DNA from: Gemmiger gallinarum
GTDB lineage: Bacteria; Bacillota; Clostridia; Oscillospirales; Ruminococcaceae
Assembly: GCF_014982805.1 (NCBI RefSeq)
Contig: NZ_JADCKC010000002.1
Coordinates: forward strand, 1-64,000
Length of the DNA stretch: 64,000 bases
Direction: 5' to 3'
A program made the translations under genes and the position numbers. A model generated the notes under the pieces. That model was not told the DNA's origin. It worked only from the letters and a program-made list of their open reading frames with translations, and ran no database searches. Positions 25,139 to 32,028 of the stretch are shown one piece after another (the first letter of the stretch is position 1; every line of letters starts with the position of its first letter).

Positions 25139-25645
25139 ATGATGTTCAAGTTTTTCAATCCCCGCCCCGTCACCCTGGACGAAGGCAAGGCCATGTACCG
25201 CAAACTTGCGGCCCAGTATCACCCCGACCATGGCGGCAGCACCGAAGCCATGCAGGCGATCAACGCCGAGTGGGACGCCCTGAAAGGCAAGCTTCCCCGG
25301 TTCGTCAGCAAGCAGGCCCGGGAAGGCCGCGCGGCCTATGAGGCCAAGCAGACCACCCGCCGCCAGGTTTCCCCCGAAGTGGCCGAGATGGCCGCCAAGC
25401 TGTCCCGGATGTCCGGGCTGAAGTTCGACGTGGTGGGCAGCTGGATCTGGGCCGAGACCAGCGCCCGGCACCTGCAGCAGCTCAAAGACCTGGGCTTCAC
25501 CTGGTCCGCAAACCGGCACATGTACTACTGGCATCCCGCCGGAGAGACTTCCGGCCGCGCCCGCAAGTCCAGCTATTCCCACATCTACGCCAAGTACGAG
25601 GGCCACAGCTACACCGGCCAAGGCTCCGAGGAACTGGCATCTTGA
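25139..25645 (+). CDS. J-domain (DnaJ-like) protein
   Basis: Residues 1-60 form a J-domain with the diagnostic HPD in KLAAQYHPDHGGSTEAM. The middle is charged and helical. The C-terminal half (about 95-140) has a GFTWSANRHMYYWHP module that is also seen, divergently, in the last gene of this cassette. J-domain proteins recruit Hsp70 (DnaK). Phage and conjugative elements use them to remodel replication complexes or host chaperones. It starts at ATG 25139 after GGAGG. Confidence 0.75.
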   Translation: MMFKFFNPRPVTLDEGKAMYRKLAAQYHPDHGGSTEAMQAINAEWDALKGKLPRFVSKQAREGRAAYEAKQTTRRQVSPEVAEMAAKLSRMSGLKFDVVGSWIWAETSARHLQQLKDLGFTWSANRHMYYWHPAGETSGRARKSSYSHIYAKYEGHSYTGQGSEELAS

Positions 25646-25728
25646 AGCGGATACCCACGCGAGCCGCACCGCCCAAAGCGGCCCGCTACCACATCGCAAA
25701 CACCCGCACACAACAAGGAGGTTTTCCC

Positions 25729-25926
25729 ATGTTCCCCATCATCACCCCAGACCGGCAGCGCAGTTTTGAAGCGCTGGCAACCCAGCACGAGCGGGACTCC
25801 ATCCCCTGCATCTGCGGCTTTTGCGGCCGCGGCTGCTACCAGATGGGCAAGGCGGAGGGCGCCAATCGTTCCATCTGCACCACCTGCCCGCTGGCCCGCT
25901 ACGCGGATTTCATCAATCGCCGCTAA
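25729..25926 (+). CDS. Small cysteine-rich zinc-binding protein (65 aa)
   Basis: ATG 25729 lies after AAGGAGGTTTTCCC. Cysteines in PCICGFCGRGC and ICTTCPLARY give two CxxC pairs typical of a zinc ribbon. The longer frame upstream has no ribosome binding site. Function unknown. Confidence 0.55.
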   Translation: MFPIITPDRQRSFEALATQHERDSIPCICGFCGRGCYQMGKAEGANRSICTTCPLARYADFINRR

Positions 25927-25940
25927 GGAGGAATCACACC

Positions 25941-26246
25941 ATGAAGAAAGCCATCACCATGAACGACATTTTCAGCGCCGTCTATTCTGACGGCCGCCAC
26001 CTGTGGGAAGCCACGCTCCCCGAAATCTACGCCAACCAGGGCGACAGCCGGGTAATTATCCGCCCGGTGATCTGGGCAAGCTGCATCGAGCCCGGAAAGC
26101 TCTTTGCCGTGGACTTCATCGGCAAGCGGTCCGGTGTCCGGCTCGGGACCTACCCCACCGCCAAGGAGGCCCAGGAAGCCGCAAACGCATACGGCCGCAT
26201 GAAGTGCACCGACTTTGCGGCCATGATCTGCCGGAAGGAGGCGTGA
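25941..26246 (+). CDS. Cassette protein, unknown function (101 aa)
   Basis: Starts ATG after AAGGAGGAATCACACC. A compact alpha/beta protein with LFAVDFIGKRSGVRLG and a C-terminal helix TAKEAQEAANAYGRM that resembles AP2-like or integrase-arm-type binding folds only loosely. Not recognised. Confidence 0.5.
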   Translation: MKKAITMNDIFSAVYSDGRHLWEATLPEIYANQGDSRVIIRPVIWASCIEPGKLFAVDFIGKRSGVRLGTYPTAKEAQEAANAYGRMKCTDFAAMICRKEA

Positions 26247-26249
26247 CCC

Positions 26250-26450
26250 ATGAAAAGAGCGCTTCTGTGCGCCGCGCTGGCGGCCGTGCTGCTGGCGGCC
26301 GGGTTTGCGGCAGGCTGCCGGGCGACCATGCAGGCCGCCGTCCCGGTAGGCGTTTCCCGTTCCGCCGACGGCAAGACCGGGTATCTCATCAGTTACCGCT
26401 ACGGCGGATACTGGCGCAATGTGCTGTATCCGTATGAGCCCAACGCCTGA
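26250..26450 (+). CDS. Small secreted or lipoprotein-like protein (66 aa)
   Basis: A basic start (MKRA) is followed by a hydrophobic helix of about 18 residues and then AAGFAAGCRA. The Cys after AAG could be a lipobox, although the -3 position is atypical. The remaining ~40 residues are short and Tyr/Gly-rich. It lies 3 bases after the previous gene and is probably translationally coupled. Confidence 0.5.
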   Translation: MKRALLCAALAAVLLAAGFAAGCRATMQAAVPVGVSRSADGKTGYLISYRYGGYWRNVLYPYEPNA

Positions 26451-26464
26451 AAGGAGGAACCAAC

Positions 26465-27007
26465 ATGGCAAGCATCAAGCACCAGGAGTACACCCACAAC
26501 GGCCACCGCGTCATTCTGGACGCCGCCGAGATCCGCCCCGGCAAATACGAAACCATGATTTACCACAGCAGCAGCGGGGCCGAGATCGACCACATCACCA
26601 CCGGAAGCCGGCGGGAAGCAGTCGACGCCTTTTCCCAGCTGTTCAAAGCATATCCGCCGGACGATTCCGCCCCGCTGACCGGACGCTATGCCCAGCTGCG
26701 GGACGACCTGCGCAAGGCGCTGGAATCCGGCGCGGCAGCGGAGCGGGAGAACCCCGAGGACGGCGGCACGTGCAACTTTGACAGCGCCGCCCTGTATCTG
26801 CCCCGGTGGAACGCCTGCAAGGTGGAGCAGGCCGCCAAAGAGGCGGGAACGGCCTGCAGTACGTGGCATCTGTTCGGGACAAAGCACTTTGTGTTCTGCC
26901 CCCGGACCGCAGCACAGGCCAACGCCCGCAGCCGCAACGCCGAGGCCATGACGCAGGCCCTGAAGGCAATGGGGTATGACGCTATCGACTATTGCCAGAT
27001 GGATTGA
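26465..27007 (+). CDS. Cassette protein, unknown function (180 aa)
   Basis: Starts ATG after AAAGGAGGAACCAAC. An N-terminal ~60-residue beta domain (HRVILDAAEIRPGKYETMIY) is followed by a helical linker and a C-terminal region with CSTWHLFGTKHFVFCPRTAA. No family recognised. Its neighbours suggest a plasmid- or ICE-like accessory role. Confidence 0.5.
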   Translation: MASIKHQEYTHNGHRVILDAAEIRPGKYETMIYHSSSGAEIDHITTGSRREAVDAFSQLFKAYPPDDSAPLTGRYAQLRDDLRKALESGAAAERENPEDGGTCNFDSAALYLPRWNACKVEQAAKEAGTACSTWHLFGTKHFVFCPRTAAQANARSRNAEAMTQALKAMGYDAIDYCQMD

Positions 27008-27084
27008 CGGGACACTTTCGCAGGGCTGCACCCCAAAGCAACCCCGCCCCACTTCCCAAAAATCAAAACACAGGAGGAAATACC

Positions 27085-27987
27085 ATGTATTACGAGATCA
27101 ACGAGAACACCGCCCGCGCCGCCCATGACATGATGAGCTTCCGGGACTATCAGCCCGGCAGCGCAACGGCAGAGTACCGCGCCGCGGTGGACCGGGCTGC
27201 CGCCCTGGTGGAGCGCTGCAAAGCCTCCACCAGTCCCTACTATCACGGGAAGCTGGACGCCCTTCTGGACCGCTACGCCCGCCGCCTGGCGGACTGGACA
27301 AATGCCTATAACCGCAACGGTGCTTCCTGCCCGTCCGTGATGATTGCCGGGGCCAGTAACTTCCCGGTGCGGAAGAAGCAGCGCCAGAACGCCCGGGAGG
27401 AAAGCCTCTGGGCCGAGTACAAGGAGATCGAGGGAATTCTGGAAAAGATCAAGAGCGTAGGCACCGGCCCGGTGGATCTGACAGACCCACACGCCCGTGA
27501 GATCCTCACAGGGGACCTGGAAGCCGCCCAGAAAACGCTGGAATACTGCAAGGCCGGCAACGCCTATTTCCGCAAACACAAGACGCTGCGCGGATACGGC
27601 GGGCTGACAGACGAGCAGGCGGACAGCATGACCGACCCGGAAGAGTTTGGCTTCCGGCTCTACGGCAAGCCCTACCCGGACTATGAGCTTGCCAGCCTGC
27701 GGGGCAGGATCAAACGGGTGCAGGCCCGCCTGGAAGAGCTGGACAAGCTGCAGCAGATGCAGGCACAGCCCGCCGCAGACGAGCAGCACGACGGCTTCAA
27801 GGTCGTCCGCAATGCCGAGCAGAACCGCCTGCAGCTGATCTTTGACGGCAAGCCGGACGAGCAGACGCGGCAGCTGCTCAAATCCAACGGTTTCCGCTGG
27901 TCCCCCAGAAACCAGGCATGGCAGCGTCAGCTCACCAACAACGCCGAGTATGCCCTGCGTTCCGTGATCGAATCCATAACCGCATGA
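27085..27987 (+). CDS. Cassette protein with C-terminal GFxWS module (300 aa)
   Basis: Starts ATG after AGGAGGAAATACC. The first 230 residues are helical and charged, with HDMMSFRDYQPGSATAEYR near the N-terminus and a coiled coil AELDK-like segment around 215-230. The last 65 residues contain LKSNGFRWSPRNQAWQRQLT, related to the C-terminal part of the cassette J-domain protein. This type of protein is common on mobile elements of gut Firmicutes, but I know of no function. Confidence 0.6.
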   Translation: MYYEINENTARAAHDMMSFRDYQPGSATAEYRAAVDRAAALVERCKASTSPYYHGKLDALLDRYARRLADWTNAYNRNGASCPSVMIAGASNFPVRKKQRQNAREESLWAEYKEIEGILEKIKSVGTGPVDLTDPHAREILTGDLEAAQKTLEYCKAGNAYFRKHKTLRGYGGLTDEQADSMTDPEEFGFRLYGKPYPDYELASLRGRIKRVQARLEELDKLQQMQAQPAADEQHDGFKVVRNAEQNRLQLIFDGKPDEQTRQLLKSNGFRWSPRNQAWQRQLTNNAEYALRSVIESITA

Positions 27988-27993
27988 TAGAAC

Positions 27994-28026
27994 AATCCCC
28001 TCTCTGCTTCATACAGCGAGGGGATT
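27994..28026. terminator. Terminator between convergent cassette and toxin genes
   Basis: AATCCCCTC (27994-28002) and GAGGGGATT (28018-28026) form a perfect 9-bp stem. T/A-rich sequence follows on both sides. It ends the rightward cassette and the leftward toxin gene. Confidence 0.75.
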
Positions 28027-28038
28027 TATATTTATTTG

Positions 28039-28410
28039 CTATAGCGCTTGATTTGTGATTTCCTGACTGAAACTTTCTCTCTTATCAAGTATTTCAATAT
28101 ATAAATCCGGGTATTCGTGTTTCAAATCACAAATTACGCCTGTCAGTTCTGCCTCGTGAACCGTAGTCTGCTTATGTGTTCTCACATAAGATACCTGTAA
28201 GAGATTGGTATTGGGATATATGGATGGGTCAATGGGAACGTCATATACTGGGTCTATATTCTCCTTGTGCGTTATTGTAGAAACAGGGAGAACAACAAAA
28301 TCATTGGTGTCGGCACGAGCCAAAACCAACGCAGGACGGCTTTTGAAGGCCATCCTTCTTAATTTGGCATTATAGTATGGGGTGTGCGCCTTGCAGATTT
28401 TTCCTATCAT
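28039..28410 (-). CDS. PemK/MazF-like toxin (partner of Panacea antitoxin)
   Basis: The 123-residue protein has the small-barrel signature of PemK/MazF-type or similar growth inhibitors: GKICKAHTPYYN, SRPALVLARADTNDFVVLPVSTIT, DPSIYPNTNLLQVSYVRTHKQTTV. It begins 14 bases downstream of the Panacea-domain gene. It ends in TAG (28039-28041), so this pair uses the standard code. Read-through would add only about 10 residues before TGA. Toxicity is inferred from family and pairing. Confidence 0.65.
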   Translation of the reverse strand: MIGKICKAHTPYYNAKLRRMAFKSRPALVLARADTNDFVVLPVSTITHKENIDPVYDVPIDPSIYPNTNLLQVSYVRTHKQTTVHEAELTGVICDLKHEYPDLYIEILDKRESFSQEITNQAL

Positions 28411-28424
28411 ATGACACCCCCTGC

Positions 28425-28907
28425 TTATTCAGCATCTTCAAATTCGTCATAATACATATCCCACAGATGGTCATATGGACGAACTTTTTTGGCATCTTCC
28501 TGGATGTCATCAAGAGATAGGACACGACTTCCGTTTTCGCCTGGTGCGAGCCCCTTGCGCGCATTCTGCCAGGATAACTCTTTGTGTGAGAGTTCACTCA
28601 GTTTCCATGACGCAAATGATCCGTATTCAAGTATAACATTCGTAGCGATATATTTTACATCATCAGAAACGGCATTTACAGGAACGAGAATCTCTCCGTC
28701 GTATAAATCGTTCCTGACCTCACGGGAGACAGGACCGTATTTCCAGCCTTCAAAATCGCCCTCAAAAGCAGGCTGACCGATCACGGCAAAAGCCTCCCGC
28801 TGCGTAAAGTATAGAAGTTTATGCAGCTTCATTTCATCAAGCTTTTCACCGGTCAATTCTCGGTATCTTTTTATAATATAATCGGCAACATCGGTAATCT
28901 TGTTCAT
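28425..28907 (-). CDS. Panacea-domain (DUF4065/SocA-like) antitoxin
   Basis: ATG 28907 follows GGAGGTGAAAGGA, giving 160 residues. MKLHKLLYFTQREAFAVIGQPAFEGDFEGWKYGPVSREV is split here by its conserved blocks: KLHKLLYF, GQPAF, EGWKYGPV. These define the Panacea/DUF4065 family, which neutralises many unrelated toxins. The gene precedes the toxin, the normal antitoxin-first order. The upstream AT-rich region (28930-28990) with palindromic ATATAT motifs is probably the autoregulated promoter. Confidence 0.8.
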   Translation of the reverse strand: MNKITDVADYIIKRYRELTGEKLDEMKLHKLLYFTQREAFAVIGQPAFEGDFEGWKYGPVSREVRNDLYDGEILVPVNAVSDDVKYIATNVILEYGSFASWKLSELSHKELSWQNARKGLAPGENGSRVLSLDDIQEDAKKVRPYDHLWDMYYDEFEDAE

Positions 28908-29056
28908 TCCTTTCACCTCCGTCTCCTTCCTATACATATTATATCATATATGTCAACACTAATACTATAATATACATATTAAAATATACGATTCCACATT
29001 CCTTTCTAACATAGAAACAGTAGGAAACTTTAAAGACAAACTGAGCAAATAAAACT

Positions 29057-29082
29057 CCCGGCTGCCTGAATTGACAGCCGGG
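29057..29082. terminator. Terminator of the early operon
   Basis: CCCGGCTG and CAGCCGGG are perfectly paired around a 10-base loop, with AGTTTTATTT following on the minus strand. It ends the leftward early transcript just after the 29090-29233 gene. Confidence 0.8.
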
Positions 29083-29089
29083 GGAATTT

Positions 29090-29233
29090 TTAATGCCTAT
29101 CGCAAAATACCACGTCCTCCTCGTCTTCCTCTTCGTCTTCGCTGGTTCGCATTGCTTCCCATACCACATAGGCGCCGACCGCGCAGGAGCCGGCCATCAG
29201 CAGCACGATCAACAGGAACCCCAAAACAATCAT
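29090..29233 (-). CDS. Small single-pass membrane protein (47 aa)
   Basis: Starts ATG after GGGGATGGGAAA. A hydrophobic N-terminal helix (IVLGFLLIVLLMAGSCAVG) is followed by a very acidic tail (SEDEEEDEEDVV). Unknown function; last gene of the early operon. Confidence 0.5.
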   Translation of the reverse strand: MIVLGFLLIVLLMAGSCAVGAYVVWEAMRTSEDEEEDEEDVVFCDRH

Positions 29234-29246
29234 TTTCCCATCCCCT

Positions 29247-29552
29247 TTACATCGTGCTGTCTTTCGGCTCAGGAAGGACAATGCCCTTTCCCTCAATCTC
29301 CCGTTTCATCCAGGCATCCGCAAGCTGGGATGTCTTGTACTCTGCAAATCGCTTGCAGACCATAGGCAGGATTGCCGCCACCCGGTTAATGGTCTTCGGG
29401 GACAGCCCAGCCTGCAGCATGGCAATCACCCACAAATGCTGTAACCGTGACCCGGCATCCTCCTGTCCCGCGTCAATGATCCGTTTCATTTCCTTCTTCA
29501 GCCCCTGCCGCTCCCGGGAATTGAGCTGATTCAATCCGATATGACACTTCAT
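29247..29552 (-). CDS. Early phage protein, unknown (101 aa)
   Basis: Starts ATG 29552 after GGAAAATAAA. Basic helical N-terminus (NSRERQGLKKEMKRIIDAG), then LSPKTINRVAAILPMVCKRF, which could be a small DNA-binding helix-turn-helix. The gene immediately abuts the Lar-like gene. Function not recognised. Confidence 0.5.
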   Translation of the reverse strand: MKCHIGLNQLNSRERQGLKKEMKRIIDAGQEDAGSRLQHLWVIAMLQAGLSPKTINRVAAILPMVCKRFAEYKTSQLADAWMKREIEGKGIVLPEPKDSTM

Positions 29553-29553
29553 T

Positions 29554-29898
29554 TTATTTTCCTTTCGGCTGAAATTCACTACAAAAATCTGTTTTTGCAA
29601 CACCTGATCCAGTAGATTGACAAATAGAATACCCGTTTTCGTCCCTTTCTCCGCTGTATTGGCAATCCTTACACCGACCAATTGGCGGCACGGGTCGGGT
29701 GTTCCAGTCTTTTATCCTAACAAACCTGCCGTTAAAAGCGCATTCTATGGTGTAATTGTGATATACCTTCCCGTTTGAATGAAGCGTCAAAACTTCTTTT
29801 TTCCCGCACATGGGACAGGCCAGTACAATCCCCTGCCGCGTGCATTCTTCCTGCGCCTGCCGGTCGCCCAACAGTGCGCGGCGTTCAAGGTCTGTCAT
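29554..29898 (-). CDS. Lar-like restriction-alleviation protein with extra zinc-binding tail
   Basis: The N-terminal part has LACPMCGKKEVLTL and VRIKDWNTRP, matching the CPxCG...WNxR pattern of the Lar family, which protects phage DNA from type I restriction. A C-terminal region CKDCQYSGERDENGYSICQ with a later FCSEF adds a second cysteine cluster. Its presence beside a host Mrr nuclease and a phage methyltransferase fits an anti-restriction role. Many Lar-like proteins are of unknown activity. Confidence 0.6.
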   Translation of the reverse strand: MTDLERRALLGDRQAQEECTRQGIVLACPMCGKKEVLTLHSNGKVYHNYTIECAFNGRFVRIKDWNTRPVPPIGRCKDCQYSGERDENGYSICQSTGSGVAKTDFCSEFQPKGK

Positions 29899-30287
29899 TG
29901 GCTGCCTCCCCAGTTTTCCATCATGTCAGCAGTCAAGTAGAAGTCATAATCTGCAATGGCTCCATTTACAGCAGTGTACCAGATATATCCATAATCGCTT
30001 TCGGACACGTTCAGGGAATGCACGTTGAAATAGCCGTAGTCGCATTGCTCCTTGCATTCCGTAATGCTTCCATCGTCATTTACAACGCCAAACACTATGT
30101 AGTGATCGTATCCCAACACATCGCCAAACCTTCCCGTGTCAGCTTCTTTTTCACGGTAAGCATAAGCAATCTTTTTGGCCCAGTATGTGACTGTTACCGG
30201 CTCGCTTTCGCTTGGCTCTGTACCGCATCCAGACAGCGCAAAAGCTAAAACAGCCACGGCAAAGCACAATGCAATCCGTTTAATCAT
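29895..30287 (-). CDS. Predicted lipoprotein (130 aa)
   Basis: MIKRIALCFAVAVLAFALSGCG shows basic residues, a hydrophobic core, and the lipobox LSGC, so it is probably lipid-anchored outside the membrane. The mature part has many aromatic residues (YDHYIVFGVV, YGYIWYTAVNG). It overlaps both neighbours by 4-8 bases. Phage-encoded lipoproteins often act in superinfection exclusion, which is inference here. Confidence 0.65.
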   Translation of the reverse strand: MIKRIALCFAVAVLAFALSGCGTEPSESEPVTVTYWAKKIAYAYREKEADTGRFGDVLGYDHYIVFGVVNDDGSITECKEQCDYGYFNVHSLNVSESDYGYIWYTAVNGAIADYDFYLTADMMENWGGSQ

Positions 30288-30624
30288 GCTGTATCACACC
30301 TCCATTTTCCGGAATCAACACAGTCAGCTTTGCGCGGCACGTGGCCGTTTCATAATACGGCGGTTCCAACTGGCTGCATCTGAACTCCACAAACGGTTCA
30401 ATCTGTCCGGCAATTTCACTCACAAGCCTTTTCCTGATCTGGTCTCCGGTGATGTAAGGAATCATATCTTTGCAAATCTTCAAGTTTGCATAGACTCGCT
30501 CAGTTTGAACATCACGCCGCACAATGTGAACGGTTCTCGCGAACGGGCCGTACATCAATTCGCAATCTCCGGACGTGAACCCTCCCAGCTTGCGGATGGC
30601 CCATTCTTTTATGCGTTTAATCAT
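30280..30624 (-). CDS. Early phage protein, unknown (114 aa)
   Basis: Starts ATG 30624 within the upstream gene's end (8-base overlap). Basic N-terminus IKRIKEWAIRKLGG, then YGPFARTVHIVRRDVQTERVYANL. No family recognised. Confidence 0.5.
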   Translation of the reverse strand: MIKRIKEWAIRKLGGFTSGDCELMYGPFARTVHIVRRDVQTERVYANLKICKDMIPYITGDQIRKRLVSEIAGQIEPFVEFRCSQLEPPYYETATCRAKLTVLIPENGGVIQHD

Positions 30625-31072
30625 CGCTCTGTCCCCCGTTTCCAGCTGTTGCATTTTCTGCAACAGGTCCGCGCCACTCACTTTCGTGCTGAAACATTGC
30701 CACTGCATCCACGTTTTCCCTTAATGCCAGATATAGGCCATAATCAACAGAAGGGTGGATTTCGCTGTCAACAAACTCTGCAAGATCATCAACCGACTTT
30801 GTGACTTCTTCCAGCTCCTTAACTGCCGCATCCCGTTCCGCCGTCACCTGTTCCAGCTGCTTCCTGAGATCCAGCACAACCGGCAGGGTTTCAGGGTCGA
30901 TGGTCGGGGCGTCATCCGCGACGGCCTTGACTGCCTTGCAAAGCTCCTGCCGCCGGAGCACCTTGTTTACTCCCCTGTTCGTGTCCTGCGTAGCCATTGC
31001 AAGGTTCCATTCATCCCAGGCGTGTTCCGCGACCTTTACAATGAAATTTGCATCAATGATTCTGATGCCCAC
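30617..31072 (-). CDS. Coiled-coil early phage protein (151 aa)
   Basis: An N-terminal IIDANFIVKVAEHAWDEWN resembles segments of phage accessory proteins. Residues 60-100 form a clear coiled coil (LRKQLEQVTAERDAAVKELE). Unknown function. It overlaps the upstream gene by 20 bases. Confidence 0.5.
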   Translation of the reverse strand: MGIRIIDANFIVKVAEHAWDEWNLAMATQDTNRGVNKVLRRQELCKAVKAVADDAPTIDPETLPVVLDLRKQLEQVTAERDAAVKELEEVTKSVDDLAEFVDSEIHPSVDYGLYLALRENVDAVAMFQHESEWRGPVAENATAGNGGQSDD

Positions 31073-31313
31073 CGATCACACCTCCAAACCTTGTTGCTTC
31101 CGCCAGTTTCAGCGCCGCTTCCAGCGCCTCCGCCTTATCCTGCAGGTTCCGACGCTCCTCGGCTGTCGCCCTGGTCTTCACGTGGTCGGCATTGTACCGC
31201 GCCCGGGCAGCCAGCTTTCCCAGGGTGTAAATCTGGGATTCCGTCAGCGGTTCCGGCAGCTCGTAAGTCACGCAGCGGCTTTGCGCCGCGTCAAATCGGA
31301 TGCCTTGTGCCAT
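31053..31313 (-). CDS. Early phage protein, helical (86 aa)
   Basis: A short helical protein (ESQIYTLGKLAARARYNADH, LQDKAEALEAALKLAEATRF). Starts ATG after GGAGGGTTTGAA. Family unknown. Confidence 0.45.
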   Translation of the reverse strand: MAQGIRFDAAQSRCVTYELPEPLTESQIYTLGKLAARARYNADHVKTRATAEERRNLQDKAEALEAALKLAEATRFGGVIGGHQNH

Positions 31314-31325
31314 TTCAAACCCTCC

Positions 31326-31685
31326 TCACACAAATTCTTTCGGCGGCATCGGGACGCTTTTTCTCTGCGGCCTCCACAGATGCAGGCAATGCTCGTGGAT
31401 GTTCACATAATCGCTTTTTGCCGGGTGGTATTGCACGACACACTCCTCGGGATAGAAAAACATATCCTTGATTGCGCACATTTCCTCCCATGTGGGGCAG
31501 CGCTTCCCGTTTCTGGTGGTAACGCTGACGTGATCCCATCCGCCGCCGTCGCTGGCGATCACAAGAAAGGACTTGCCACCCACAAACACCTTGAAAAAAC
31601 CGTTCCCGCTGTCTCCGCGGGTGCCGTAGATGAACCGCTCTTTCTCCATATCTCGGAACCTGTCAAGCACCGTCAAATCCCTCAT
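31326..31685 (-). CDS. DUF7694-like conserved phage protein (119 aa)
   Basis: Motifs DHVSVTTRNGKRCPTWEEM, IKDMFFYPEECVVQYHPAKS, DYVNIHEHCLHLWRP form a conserved block found in many phages and prophages (a W/H-rich fold, function unknown). The gene lies between the DUF1064-like nuclease and small early genes. Confidence 0.6.
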   Translation of the reverse strand: MRDLTVLDRFRDMEKERFIYGTRGDSGNGFFKVFVGGKSFLVIASDGGGWDHVSVTTRNGKRCPTWEEMCAIKDMFFYPEECVVQYHPAKSDYVNIHEHCLHLWRPQRKSVPMPPKEFV

Positions 31686-31686
31686 A

Positions 31687-32028
31687 TCAGATCTCCTTCA
31701 CTTCAATTCCATAACGCTGTAGCATGAGCTTTCGCTTTATGGCAAAAATCCTATACGCGGCCCCGTCCCGGTATCCCTTGACATCTTCGACGACCGTTTT
31801 CCCGTCTTGCCGATACACAAAATCCGCTATGTACTTTACGGCACGTTCGGTTTTTCCGTTTGCTTTTTTCTGCGCGGGAATGAGTTCATACTCCACCTGC
31901 CCGCGAAGGTCGGAAATTTCGCCTTTGGTGAGTTTTGCGCAAAGAGTAAGGAACCGGTCTGCCTCTTTCTTTGAATCAAATTCATGGCCCAATACGGTGA
32001 CTTTGCGGGCGTGGTATTTGTTGGTCAC
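31687..32028 (-). CDS. DUF1064 phage nuclease-like protein
   Basis: Starts MTNKYHARKVTVLGHEFDSK, then RGQVEYELIPAQKKANGKTE and KYIADFVYRQDGKTVVEDVK. The D-x(n)-ExK pattern (ADFVY...VVEDVKG) is the restriction-endonuclease-like core of DUF1064, likely a phage Holliday-junction or recombination nuclease. Overlaps the methyltransferase gene by 4 bases. Confidence 0.8.
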   Translation of the reverse strand: MTNKYHARKVTVLGHEFDSKKEADRFLTLCAKLTKGEISDLRGQVEYELIPAQKKANGKTERAVKYIADFVYRQDGKTVVEDVKGYRDGAAYRIFAIKRKLMLQRYGIEVKEI

